From assembly GCA_913060875.1 (NCBI GenBank), contig CAJXSL010000009.1:62001-126000 (forward strand): DNA of 64,000 nt, in the 5' to 3' direction. Position 1 is the first letter of the stretch. Every line of letters begins with the position of its first letter. Below are positions 1 to 9,761 of this stretch, piece by piece. The notes beneath the pieces were generated by a model that was not told the origin of the DNA, did not search any database, and saw nothing but the letters and a program-made list of their open reading frames with translations. The position numbers were made by a program, and so were the translations under genes. Origin of the DNA: an uncultured Desulfobacteraceae bacterium. Lineage in GTDB: Bacteria; Desulfobacterota; Desulfobacteria; Desulfobacterales; UBA5852.

Positions 1-63
1 GCCTGACCCGCTTGCCGTGAACGGCTGTGGAAAATAAAACGACTGAAACCGGGAAGGATGATC

Positions 64-807
64 ATGACCAGCGTCAGGACGATCGTTAGGGTTGCCAACG
101 TCACCAAGACTTTCCAGCTGGGTAAAATCGCCGTCCATGCCCTCAAGGGGGTCGATCTCGAAATCCCCACCGGCCAGTATGTTTCCATCATGGGACCTTC
201 CGGATCCGGTAAAAGCACCCTCTTCAACATGATCGGCGGGCTGGACAAACCGTCCACCGGCAAGGTGTTCATCGACGAGGTGGATATTTCCCAACTCGAC
301 GCCTACGAACTGGCCTGGCTGCGCTGCCGCAAAATCGGTTATATTTTTCAAACCTTCAACATCATTCAGGTGATGACAGCCCTGGAAAATGTCACCCTGC
401 CCATGACGTTTGCCGGCATGCGCAGCGAACGGGCCACGGAAAAAGGCATGGAACTGCTGGAACTGGTCGGTCTGGCGGACCGCTTTCAGCACAAGCCTTT
501 CGAATTGTCCGGCGGCCAGCAGCAGCGCGTGGCCATTGCCCGCGCCCTGGCCAACGACCCGGCCATCATTCTGGCGGATGAGCCCACCGGCAACCTCGAC
601 CTCTCCACCGGAGAGGAAATCATCACCCTTTTGAAAAACCTGAGCCATGAACGGGGGGTGACCATTATCTCCGCCACCCACGACATCAAAATGCTCAATG
701 TATCCGACCAGGTGGTGTGGATCCGCGACGGCCGGATCGACAAGATTGAAAGCCGTGAAGAACTGACCATTTCCGTGGGGCGCATCGATGCCCGCGCCGG
801 AGCCTGA
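64..807 (+). CDS. ABC transporter ATPase, MacB/LolD type
   Basis: This is the ATP-hydrolysing subunit of an FtsX/MacB-class ABC system and probably partners with the giant permease encoded immediately downstream. It has a Walker A motif GPSGSGKST near residue 45, the signature LSGGQQQR, Walker B ILADEPTGNLD and an H-loop in SATHD. At about 247 residues it has the usual length for this class. An ATG also lies at 58, but GGGAAGG at 51-57 sits six bases before the ATG at 64, so I prefer 64. An upstream gene may end just before the window or within its first 40 bases, but its identity cannot be read. The family is certain; the transported or extracted substrate is unknown. Confidence 0.93.
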   Translation: MTSVRTIVRVANVTKTFQLGKIAVHALKGVDLEIPTGQYVSIMGPSGSGKSTLFNMIGGLDKPSTGKVFIDEVDISQLDAYELAWLRCRKIGYIFQTFNIIQVMTALENVTLPMTFAGMRSERATEKGMELLELVGLADRFQHKPFELSGGQQQRVAIARALANDPAIILADEPTGNLDLSTGEEIITLLKNLSHERGVTIISATHDIKMLNVSDQVVWIRDGRIDKIESREELTISVGRIDARAGA

Positions 808-811
808 AACC

Positions 812-3800
812 ATGCCCATCGTGTTGATCCCCAAGGAAAGCTGCGGTGCCGCCGATCAGACGAAAAGCCGGAAGGGCCGGCCGCGCGGAAGACTTACGGG
901 AAGCGGCCGATGGTTGACTGTCGCGGCCCTTATCATGGGATGGGTTCTGCTCGGCAATATAGCGGCAACAGCGGCAACCTCATCTCTGGCCCAGGACATC
1001 CAAACCCTTGCCGCCCATGGCGATCGGAGCACCGGCAGCGCAGGCGCCAAAAAGGCGGCCGACTATATTCAGAAAACGTTCGATCAACTGGGCTATGCCA
1101 CCACCGGCCGCTTCCGGCTGGCCCTGCCCATCCGTCAGCACACCCGCAGCGAGTTGCATCGCAGCCCGGAAGCCCCACCCTTGGCCATCCAGCCCCTGCT
1201 GGCCAACAGTATTGCACCGGGCACTCTGCCCGCGGACGGCATCCAGGGGCCGCTGGTCTATGCGGGCCGCGGCGAATTGTCTGATTTCAACGGCCTAGAC
1301 GTGGCGGGCGCCATTGTCCTGATGGAAATGACCTCCGGCAAAAACTGGTTGAACGCCGCCAATTTGGGCGCCCGGGCCCTGATCCATATCGACCGCGGCG
1401 GCACCCGGCGCCCTCTTTTTCAGGACAAGTACGAGCTCACGCCCATTGATTTCCCCCGTTTTTGGGTCACGCGTGAAGCCTTGCAGGCGTATTTGGGCCG
1501 TGAGCAAGATTTCGAACGTGCGCAACTGGCTTCCAAGGTTCGGCTGAACTCACGGATCGCATGGCAGAACACCTTTGCGGAAAATCTCTTCTGCCTGGTG
1601 CCCGGCCGCCACGAAACCCTTGGCCAACAGCTTCTGGTGGTGGAAGCTTTTTTTGACAGCACGGCCCATGTTGCCGACCGCTCCCCCGGCGCCGACGAAG
1701 CCGGCAGCATCGGCGCACTGCTGGCCCTGGCCCGCTACCTTCGGGAAAATCCGCCGGACCGGTCGGTCTTGCTCCTGGCCACATCAGGCCACGCCCAGGG
1801 TCTGGTCGGTATGCGTGAGGCGGTCTGGGGCTTTCATGCGAATTCGAAAAACCTCATCCTCAAACGCCGCCAGCTTTCACAGGACCTCAAGTGGGGCCAA
1901 AAGGTTTCCAAAAAGCTGAACCGCGCCACCCTCTCGGCGGAACCACCCGACGACGATCTGGTCAAAGCTTTCGTCGATGCCGTCAAGACCGAGTCCGATT
2001 CAATCTCCCGGCGGCTCATGCGGCTGAGGCTGAAGGCGAATGACGCGGCCGCCGAAGCCACGATCCGTGATCTGGCCCAGCAGCGGCAGCTGCTGCGGGG
2101 ATTGAGCTGGAAATCAAATTTCGGCCAGCTGACGGAAGCGGAAACACGCATGGTTGAGCGCCTGATTCCCCAGGCGCGTACCGTCGGCAAAGCGGTGGCC
2201 GATGACGCCCGGCAGCAGACAAAACTTCTCAGGGAAATGATGGCCTTCCGCCGGGTGGTGCGGGATCATGAAATCGCCGCCGTGATTTCCCTCCATCTCT
2301 CCAGTCACGGCGACGGCGTCGGTGCCTTTAACCAGGGCTGGCTCTATGCCCTGCGCCCTCACCGCGCCAGCGCCAGGATTTCGCCTTACAGCATGTTGGC
2401 GGAGGTGCTGCGGGAAACCGCGGCGGCGGTCGAATCCGAAGAGAATCTTCCACCGCTTTTCAAAGACAGCCTGCGTCCCAGCCGCCTTAAATCCTGGCGG
2501 AGCTATCTCCCCGACCGCCCGCAGATGGGCGGCGAGGTCAGTGCCTTGGCCGGACTGCACGGCATCACCCTGGCCACCACCCACGACGTACGCGACTTCT
2601 GGGGCACCCCCTACGACACCGTGGAACAGATCGACTGGGCCTATGCGGAACAGCAAAGCCGGTTGATTTCCGGATTGATTCACAAACTGGCCGCCCAGCC
2701 CGCCCTGCACGCGGGTGAATTTCCCCGGGACGGTCTGTCCAAACTCGACGGCCGGGCCAAGTTCATCCGGCAGGGCGAACTTTTTGCCGAACAGCCGGCG
2801 CCGGGCACCATGATTCTGGCCTTTCAGGGGCCGGCGGTCTACCACGCCATGGTGGATCAAATGGGCCGCTTCGCTCTTCACGGTATTTCGGACAAAAAGC
2901 TTGTTTACGACAAAGTCATTCTGGAAGGCTATCGTTTTGACCCGGAAAGCGGTCAAACCCTGTGGGCCATCGATAAAAAACAAACCGGCAAAAGTGCCTA
3001 CCGGGTTAAAATGCAACGCCAGCAAATGGAAACGGACCTGATCATGTTTGCCGCCCGGCAAACCACGCTGTTCGGGCTGCTGGAACCCCGCAGTTTTCGC
3101 TACATGACCAAGATCAATCTGATCGACGGCCGCCTGGAAGCGCCGCCGCTACGCTATTGGTGGAGCCGCATCGACACGCGGGAATCCACCCTGGCCAGCC
3201 TTTTCATGGAACCGGACACGCGCCTCAAAATGACCTTGTCCGATTCGGTGTTGAACAAGAAATTGATTCTCACAGGGGCCACGGACCGGCGTTCCGAAGG
3301 GGTCGGCTACCGCATCGACGACTGGCCCCGGCTCTATCACACGGAATTTCGAATCGCGGAGGACATGTGGCGCCTTCTGGATCCCCGCCTGCAAAGTCTC
3401 GAAGAAAACGGCATCCACAATGACCGCCTGCGGGCCGTCGAAGAAGAGGGACGAAACGCCCTGGCAAGCGCCCGGGCGGCCCTGGATGCCAAGGCCTACG
3501 ACCGGTTCATGGAGGCCGCTACCCGATCCTGGGCGCTGGCCAGCCGGGTCTACAACCAGGTTGAAAAAACCCAGAAAGACGTTCTCTTCGGCGTCTTGTT
3601 CTACATTGCGCTCTTCGTCCCCTTCGCCTTCTGCGCCGAGCGGCTGCTTTTCGGGTACCGCAACATCCACAAGCGCATTATCGCCTTCATGCTGATCCTG
3701 CTGCTCTTGATCGCCATCATCTACAATGTCCATCCGGCCTTTGACCTGGCCTACAGCCCCACCGTGGTGATTCTGGCCTTTTTTATCATGGGCCTGTCCC

Positions 3801-5692
3801 TGATCGTGACCCTCATCATTTTCTTTCGTTTCGAAGAAGAAATGGCCCAGCTCCAGGATCGGGCCACCCGCAAAAGCAGTGAAGAAATCAGCCGCTGGAA
3901 AGCCTTTGTGGCTGCTTTTTTCCTGGGCGTCAGCAATCTCAGGCGACGCCGGCTGCGTACGGCCCTGACCTGCACCACCCTGATCATCCTGACCTTCACG
4001 ATCATGAGTTTCACCGCCGTCAAATCCTCCCGCCTGCATGCCCGGATCATGTTCCGGCCGGACGTGCCCTACCAGGGGTTTTTCCTCAAAACCCCCAGCT
4101 GGAAAGATCTGCCGCCGGAGGCCCTGGGCACCCTGGCCAACACCTTCCAGGGGGCTGTCGTGGGGCCGCGCGTCTGGCTCGAAAACGCGGATCGAACGCG
4201 GGTCACCCGGGTCCCGGTAAGATACGGCCCCCAAACGTTTGAAGCCCAGGGCGTGGTGGGGCTATCGGCCCGTGAGGGGCAATTTACCGGACTGGACCGT
4301 CTGTTGGTGGCCGGCCGGTGGTTTGACAACGACATCGATCCGGTGGTCATTCTCCCACAACGCATGGCGGAAAAACTGGAGATTCACCTGGATAATCTCG
4401 ACCGGGCGTCCGTGCAGTTGTGGGGCACCCGCTACCGGGTTATCGGAGTCTTTGATGGCAGCCGACTGGATAGCCATACCGATCTGGACGGCGAACCCCT
4501 GACCCCCGTGACCTTCCCCAGCGAGGCCTCCACGCAACTGACGGAAATCGAAATGGAAGCCCTCGAATCCGGGGAAGATATCCAGGCCTTTCAAAGCCGC
4601 TACCAGCACACGGCCGGCGATCTCACCATCTATATGCCATACAGAGCCCTGCAAGCCATCGGCGGACGGCTGAAAGGCGTGGCCCTGATCCCTCCCGCCG
4701 AAGTGAACACCCGTGAAGCCGCACAAAACCTGGCCGACCGGTTTGGGCTGGAACTTTTCAGCGGCGAATCCGAGGGCACTTTCCTTTATCACTCCAGCGA
4801 TACGATTCGATACAGCGGGGTGCCGAACATCTTCATTCCCCTGCTGATCTCCGTTTTCATCGTACTGAATACCATGATCAGCAGCGTCTACGAACGCCAG
4901 CGGGAAATCGGCATTTATACCTCCGTGGGGTTGGCGCCCTCCCACGTGGCCTTCCTGTTTATTGCCGAAGCCATCGCGTTTGCCGTGCTGAGTGTTGTTT
5001 TGGGCTATCTGGTGGCCCAGACGGCGGCCAAGCTTTTTGCCGGCACCGCCCTGTGGGCCGGCATTACGGTCAACTATTCGTCCCTGGCCGGTGTCGCCGC
5101 CATGGTGCTGGTCATCGTGGTGGTGCTGGTTTCCGTCATTTACCCTTCCCGGGTGGCCGCCAATATCGCCATCCCGGATGTCAATCGTTCCTGGCGCATG
5201 CCGGACCCGACCCAGAGCCGCATGGACATCACCCTGCCCTTCCTGATCAAACGGGATGAGCAAAAAAGCCTGGGGGGCTTTCTGTTGAGCCACTTCACCG
5301 GCCATCAGGATGTTTCCCATGGACTTTTTTCAACCGGTGAGATAGCGTTCCAGAGGGATTCCGATGGTCTCCGGGACACAGAGGAAGCAATGCCTGAAGG
5401 CGCCCCGCGGGCGTGTTTTCGATTGACGTCCCGTGTCTGGCTGGCCCCTTTTGATTTCGGCATCATGCAAGCGGTCGAAATCCTGTTTCTTCCGGCCGAA
5501 GATGATGCCGAATTCCTGGAAATTCGCGTTCGCCTCACGCGCCAAGCCGGCGAAGTCAACGCCTGGGGCCGCATCAACAAATCCTTTGTCAACGATCTGC
5601 GCAAACAATTGTTGATCTGGCGCTCCATGGATGGGTGGACGCTGGCCCACTACGAAAACACACTGGAAACGGCCGCCGCACCAACTGTTTGA
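812..5692 (+). CDS. Giant FtsX-type ABC permease fused to a degenerate M28 peptidase domain
   Basis: This protein of about 1626 residues is a fusion. After one N-terminal membrane helix (residues 35-55) comes an M28-peptidase-like periplasmic domain, recognisable from GDRSTGSAGAKKAADYI, SPGADEAGSIGALLALARY and GTPYDTVEQID. Next come a small beta-rich segment, three clustered helices near residues 920-1005, and a helix preceded by the basic run LRRRRLRTALTC. A periplasmic loop of about 210 residues follows, then the three closing FtsX helices, with YERQREIGIYTSVGLAPS between the first two. A C-terminal cytoplasmic domain of about 180 residues ends the protein. Several M28 metal ligands look substituted: HxD reads FFD, the EE pair reads HA, and the last His reads Gly. 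The domain is therefore probably a binding module rather than a protease. The start at 812 follows GGAG at 799-802; 788 is an alternative that overlaps the ATPase gene. Confidence 0.85.
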   Translation: MPIVLIPKESCGAADQTKSRKGRPRGRLTGSGRWLTVAALIMGWVLLGNIAATAATSSLAQDIQTLAAHGDRSTGSAGAKKAADYIQKTFDQLGYATTGRFRLALPIRQHTRSELHRSPEAPPLAIQPLLANSIAPGTLPADGIQGPLVYAGRGELSDFNGLDVAGAIVLMEMTSGKNWLNAANLGARALIHIDRGGTRRPLFQDKYELTPIDFPRFWVTREALQAYLGREQDFERAQLASKVRLNSRIAWQNTFAENLFCLVPGRHETLGQQLLVVEAFFDSTAHVADRSPGADEAGSIGALLALARYLRENPPDRSVLLLATSGHAQGLVGMREAVWGFHANSKNLILKRRQLSQDLKWGQKVSKKLNRATLSAEPPDDDLVKAFVDAVKTESDSISRRLMRLRLKANDAAAEATIRDLAQQRQLLRGLSWKSNFGQLTEAETRMVERLIPQARTVGKAVADDARQQTKLLREMMAFRRVVRDHEIAAVISLHLSSHGDGVGAFNQGWLYALRPHRASARISPYSMLAEVLRETAAAVESEENLPPLFKDSLRPSRLKSWRSYLPDRPQMGGEVSALAGLHGITLATTHDVRDFWGTPYDTVEQIDWAYAEQQSRLISGLIHKLAAQPALHAGEFPRDGLSKLDGRAKFIRQGELFAEQPAPGTMILAFQGPAVYHAMVDQMGRFALHGISDKKLVYDKVILEGYRFDPESGQTLWAIDKKQTGKSAYRVKMQRQQMETDLIMFAARQTTLFGLLEPRSFRYMTKINLIDGRLEAPPLRYWWSRIDTRESTLASLFMEPDTRLKMTLSDSVLNKKLILTGATDRRSEGVGYRIDDWPRLYHTEFRIAEDMWRLLDPRLQSLEENGIHNDRLRAVEEEGRNALASARAALDAKAYDRFMEAATRSWALASRVYNQVEKTQKDVLFGVLFYIALFVPFAFCAERLLFGYRNIHKRIIAFMLILLLLIAIIYNVHPAFDLAYSPTVVILAFFIMGLSLIVTLIIFFRFEEEMAQLQDRATRKSSEEISRWKAFVAAFFLGVSNLRRRRLRTALTCTTLIILTFTIMSFTAVKSSRLHARIMFRPDVPYQGFFLKTPSWKDLPPEALGTLANTFQGAVVGPRVWLENADRTRVTRVPVRYGPQTFEAQGVVGLSAREGQFTGLDRLLVAGRWFDNDIDPVVILPQRMAEKLEIHLDNLDRASVQLWGTRYRVIGVFDGSRLDSHTDLDGEPLTPVTFPSEASTQLTEIEMEALESGEDIQAFQSRYQHTAGDLTIYMPYRALQAIGGRLKGVALIPPAEVNTREAAQNLADRFGLELFSGESEGTFLYHSSDTIRYSGVPNIFIPLLISVFIVLNTMISSVYERQREIGIYTSVGLAPSHVAFLFIAEAIAFAVLSVVLGYLVAQTAAKLFAGTALWAGITVNYSSLAGVAAMVLVIVVVLVSVIYPSRVAANIAIPDVNRSWRMPDPTQSRMDITLPFLIKRDEQKSLGGFLLSHFTGHQDVSHGLFSTGEIAFQRDSDGLRDTEEAMPEGAPRACFRLTSRVWLAPFDFGIMQAVEILFLPAEDDAEFLEIRVRLTRQAGEVNAWGRINKSFVNDLRKQLLIWRSMDGWTLAHYENTLETAAAPTV

Positions 5693-5734
5693 GCCATAAC
5701 CTCGTCGATCAAAACATACGTCTGCGGAAGTGGA

Positions 5735-7738
5735 ATGCTGATGGGAACCGCCCTGCCACCAACAAGCCAAACGCGCCTGCGCCCCCGAGCCATTCTCCTG
5801 GGACTTTTGCTGGCGGTCGGACTTTGCGCGCTGACCCCCTTCAACAACGCCTTTCGGCAGGCCACACCGCTGGGCGGCGGCCATTTCCCCCTGGCGCCCT
5901 TTTTCATTTTCTTTTGGCTGACGCTGTTAATGGCCGGCAGCGGGAAGCTGTTCAAACGTTCCCCCTGGCTGAACGGCAAAGAATTGTTGTTTGTTTGGCT
6001 CCTGATGGTTCTCGTTTCCGGTATTGCCTATACCGGTCTGGTGCGCACCTTCTTTATCAATCTCACCGCGCCATTTCATTTCGCAACCCCTGAAAACCGC
6101 TGGACCGAGATCCTGACGCCCCTGCTCCCGGCCAACTGGTTTCCCCGCAGCCAGGAAGCAGTGGCGACCCTCTATGACGGCCTCCCGGGGGGACGGCGCA
6201 TGGGTTGGGCCGCCGTGCTGCAGGCCATTCCCTGGGCGGTCTGGCTGCCTTCGCTGGTTTCCTGGGGTCTTTTTGTCGGCCTGTGTTATTTTGTCATGAT
6301 CTGTTTGGTGAACCTTCTCAGCCAGCAATGGCTGCGCAACGAGCGCATGAATTTTCCCCTGCTGCGGGTGCCCCTGTTGATGGAAGAGGCCTATTCCCAG
6401 GATGCCATGGGACAATTCCTGCTGAATCGGTTCATGCTGGTGGGGCTTCTGATTCCGGCCACCCTGCACCTGCTCAACGGGTTGAACTTCTATTTTCCGG
6501 CCGTGCCCCAGGTCCCCACCCTTATCCTGGCCGGCGCTTATTTCCCCAAATTCGGTTTGTTCTCCGGTTTTTACAAGCTGAAAATCTATATCTATCCGGC
6601 CTTTATCGGGTTTGCCTTCCTGACCACCCGCCAGATTTCGTTTTCCTTCTGGTTCTTTTTTCTTCTGGGGAGCCTGCTATTCGGTCTGCTGGCGGTGATG
6701 GGTTACACTATACCGGCCGCCGCGCTGGGCATCACCTTCGGTCCCACCCTGTCCCGACCCGAGGAAATGCAGATGGTGGGCGCCTACGGCATCTTTTTTC
6801 TTTTTATCGTGTGGCTGGCCCGCTATCACCTGACGGATGTCGCCCGGAAAGCGTTTGGCCTGGCCCCCGGAACAGGGCGCAACATTTGGTTTTCCACCCG
6901 CCTGGCGGCCTGGGGACTGCTGGGCGGCATTCTCGTCCTGATGGCCTGGTTCCACTTGCTGGGGGTAGGCTGGTGGGTGTCCGGACTGGTCATCGGCGCC
7001 TTTCTGATGATCATGCTGGTGGCCAGCCGCATCATCACCCAGGGCGGCCTGGCCTATTTCACCCTTACAGCGGCCCCTCTGGATGGGGTAATCACGATCT
7101 TCGGCCCGGGCATCTTTTCGGCGGCGGGCATCTTTATCGCCGGCATCGTCCAGAAAGCCCTCTTCCTCGATCTGCGCGAGTCGCTGATGCCCTCCCTGGT
7201 ACATGCCAGCCGTATCACGCAAAAAATCAGGCAACGGCGACGCATGCTGACAACCATCTCCATCGCCCTGCTGCTGGGGGTGATCGTTTCCTTCACCGCC
7301 ATGCTGGCCCTGTGTTACAAATACGGCATCCGTGAGCTCGGCCTGGACTGGGCCAGCGGCACCACCCTGCATACCTACGAAAACGTGGTGGCGTTGATTG
7401 AAACCCCGCCGGAGACGAGCCAGTGGGTGCGCAACTTCGCACTGGCCGGTGCCGGCGTTATGCTGCTGCTGGTGGTCGGCTACCATCGGTTTTACTGGTG
7501 GCCCCTGCACCCCATCGGCTACCTGACCTGCTACAGTTCCGCCATGCGCATCCTCTGGTTCAGCTTTTTTGTGGGCTGGCTTTGCAATGCCCTGTGCATG
7601 CGCTATGGCGGCGTCGCCCTGTTTAAAAAAATCCGTTATCTTTTTATCGGACTGATTGTCGGTGATTTTCTGATGGGGGGCATCTGGGCCCTTGTCGGGC
7701 TTTTCTCCGATGCCAGCTATCAAGTACTGCCCTCGTAG
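5735..7738 (+). CDS. DUF6785/DUF6784-type polytopic membrane protein (OPT-like), first of a pair
   Basis: This is a very hydrophobic 667-residue protein with about 14-16 membrane segments. The C-terminal WWPLHPIGY, followed by a WFSFFVGWL segment and a basic KKIRYL stretch, matches what I recall of the DUF6784 end of DUF6785 proteins, which resemble oligopeptide (OPT) transporters. It starts 42 bases after the permease-peptidase fusion in the same orientation and precedes a second protein of the same class, so the two may form a heterodimer. ATGs at 5735 and 5741 are both possible; GGAAG at 5726-5730 fits the second slightly better. Transport function is inferred from topology, and the family name is from memory, not a search. 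Confidence 0.75.
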   Translation: MLMGTALPPTSQTRLRPRAILLGLLLAVGLCALTPFNNAFRQATPLGGGHFPLAPFFIFFWLTLLMAGSGKLFKRSPWLNGKELLFVWLLMVLVSGIAYTGLVRTFFINLTAPFHFATPENRWTEILTPLLPANWFPRSQEAVATLYDGLPGGRRMGWAAVLQAIPWAVWLPSLVSWGLFVGLCYFVMICLVNLLSQQWLRNERMNFPLLRVPLLMEEAYSQDAMGQFLLNRFMLVGLLIPATLHLLNGLNFYFPAVPQVPTLILAGAYFPKFGLFSGFYKLKIYIYPAFIGFAFLTTRQISFSFWFFFLLGSLLFGLLAVMGYTIPAAALGITFGPTLSRPEEMQMVGAYGIFFLFIVWLARYHLTDVARKAFGLAPGTGRNIWFSTRLAAWGLLGGILVLMAWFHLLGVGWWVSGLVIGAFLMIMLVASRIITQGGLAYFTLTAAPLDGVITIFGPGIFSAAGIFIAGIVQKALFLDLRESLMPSLVHASRITQKIRQRRRMLTTISIALLLGVIVSFTAMLALCYKYGIRELGLDWASGTTLHTYENVVALIETPPETSQWVRNFALAGAGVMLLLVVGYHRFYWWPLHPIGYLTCYSSAMRILWFSFFVGWLCNALCMRYGGVALFKKIRYLFIGLIVGDFLMGGIWALVGLFSDASYQVLPS

Positions 7739-7754
7739 GCCATGCGGACAGACC

Positions 7755-9716
7755 ATGTACGAAGATAAAGAACTGCAGGAATATCGGGATCTGCTCAAGC
7801 CCCCCACGCATTTCGAGGAGGGCTTCGACTGGAAAACCATCGTGGGCGCCATTTTCATCGGCTTTCTCATGATGCCGGGCAGTATGTATCTTCAGTTGGT
7901 CATCGGCACCGGTATCGGACCGGCCGCCCGCTGGGTCACCATCATTCTCTTCGCCGAAATCGCCAAGCGTTCTTATACGGAACTCAAACAGCAGGAGATT
8001 TTCCTGCTGTACTACATGGCCGGCGCAGCCCTGGCCTCACCCTTTCAGGGGCTTCTCTGGAACCAGTACCTCATTCAATCCGACGCCGCCCGTATGCTCG
8101 GCCTGACCGAATTCATCCCCGGTTGGATCGCACCCTCGGTGGACTCGGAGTCCCTGGTCGAACGCACGTTTTTCCATCGGGATTGGCTGATTCCAATTCT
8201 CCTGCTGGTGGGGGCCCAGATTATTCAGCGGATCGACCAGTTCGGTTTGGGCTATGCCCTCTACCGCATCACGTCGGATGTGGAAAAACTGCCCTTTCCC
8301 ATGGCGCCGGTGGGGGCCCTGGGCACCATGGCACTGGCCGAGTCCACCGAGGACCGCAAAAAGGGCTGGAAATGGCGCGTTTTCTCCATCGGCGGCATGA
8401 TCGGCTTGCTCTTCGGCGGAATCTATGTCCTGCTGCCCACGGTTTCCGATCTCCTGTTTACCCAGCCCATTCGCCTTATCCCCATCCCCTGGATCGAACT
8501 GACCCGCCACACCGAGGATGTCCTGCCGGCCGTGGCCACCGGTATTCAACTGGACCTGGGGCTCGTCTTCATCGGAATGGTGCTGCCGTTCTGGGCTGTC
8601 ATGGGAGGGCTGGTGGGATTGATCATCACCATCATCGCCAATCCCATTCTCTTCCGGGAAGGGATCCTGCACCGCTGGCACCCGGGCATGGGAACGGTGG
8701 ATACCATTTTCGCCAATAATTTTGATTTTTACATGAGCTTCGGTATCGGCCTGGGCCTGGCCATTGCCGCCATCGGCGTCTGGCATGTGATTAAATCCTT
8801 CCGCACGGAGACGGCCGGAGGACGGGGCTCCTGGAAAGACCTCTTTCATCCGCCGCCCGGACGCGGCGATTTCAATTTCTGGATATCCATCGGCATCTAT
8901 GTCTTCTCCACCCTGGCCTACGTGGTGCTGTGTGTGTGGCTGGTACCCACCTTCCCGTGGATTTTCTTTATCTGCTATGGGTTTGTCTATACACCGATCG
9001 TGTCTTACATCACCGCACGCATGGAGGGTATTGCCGGCCAGTTTGTGAGCCTGCCCCTCATACGCGAGGCCAGCTTTATTGCCGGCGCCAAATTTTTCGG
9101 CTACCAGGGCATCGAAATCTGGTACGCCCCGATTCCCATCCACAACTATGGGGAAGCCACCGTCAATTTCCGCCAGATCGAACTCACCGGCACCAGCATC
9201 CGGGGCATCATCAAGGCAGAAATCGTCGTCTTCCCGGTGGTGATGACCGCCAGCCTGCTGTTTTCCCAGTTCATCTGGCGGCTGGCCCCCATTCCCTCCA
9301 GCAGCTATCCCTATGCGCAGGAGCTCTGGCATCTGCAGGCCCTGAACACCCTGCTCATGCAAACCTCCACCATCGAGGGCAACTCCTTATTTTTCCAGGC
9401 CCTCAGCGCCACGTCCCTGTTGTCCGGCTTCGGTTTCGGACTGATCACCTATTGCGTGCTGACCCTCCTGGGGCTTCCCATTCTGCTCATTTACGGCGTA
9501 GTTCGCGGGCTGGGGCAAAGTGCGCCCCACGGGCTGATCCTGGAAGTCATCGGGGCCCTGCTCGGACGATTCTTTTTCCTGAAGCGCTACGGCGCCATGT
9601 GGCGGCAATATGCCCCGGTCCTTTTGGCCGGCTTTTCCTGCGGTATGGGGCTGACCGGGATGTTTGCCATGGCCTTTACCCTGATCTTGAAATCCCTGGG
9701 GCGATTGGCATATTAA
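7755..9716 (+). CDS. OPT-like polytopic membrane protein, second of a pair
   Basis: This 653-residue integral membrane protein has roughly 14 hydrophobic segments. It has a short soluble N-terminus (MYEDKELQEYRDLLKPP) and an extended internal loop with the sequence EIWYAPIPIHNYGEA. Its size and topology match the preceding gene, but the two are diverged. It starts 16 bases after the upstream stop, so co-translation is likely. The frame is open further upstream to 7692, but that would overlap the previous gene, and the ATG at 7755 gives the expected cytoplasmic start. A peptide-transporter-like role is an inference from similarity of layout to OPT proteins; no substrate can be named. Confidence 0.75.
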   Translation: MYEDKELQEYRDLLKPPTHFEEGFDWKTIVGAIFIGFLMMPGSMYLQLVIGTGIGPAARWVTIILFAEIAKRSYTELKQQEIFLLYYMAGAALASPFQGLLWNQYLIQSDAARMLGLTEFIPGWIAPSVDSESLVERTFFHRDWLIPILLLVGAQIIQRIDQFGLGYALYRITSDVEKLPFPMAPVGALGTMALAESTEDRKKGWKWRVFSIGGMIGLLFGGIYVLLPTVSDLLFTQPIRLIPIPWIELTRHTEDVLPAVATGIQLDLGLVFIGMVLPFWAVMGGLVGLIITIIANPILFREGILHRWHPGMGTVDTIFANNFDFYMSFGIGLGLAIAAIGVWHVIKSFRTETAGGRGSWKDLFHPPPGRGDFNFWISIGIYVFSTLAYVVLCVWLVPTFPWIFFICYGFVYTPIVSYITARMEGIAGQFVSLPLIREASFIAGAKFFGYQGIEIWYAPIPIHNYGEATVNFRQIELTGTSIRGIIKAEIVVFPVVMTASLLFSQFIWRLAPIPSSSYPYAQELWHLQALNTLLMQTSTIEGNSLFFQALSATSLLSGFGFGLITYCVLTLLGLPILLIYGVVRGLGQSAPHGLILEVIGALLGRFFFLKRYGAMWRQYAPVLLAGFSCGMGLTGMFAMAFTLILKSLGRLAY

Positions 9717-9761
9717 GTGGTGTCCGTCCGTAAAACGAAAGGTCGCATGAAAGGAAGGGTC

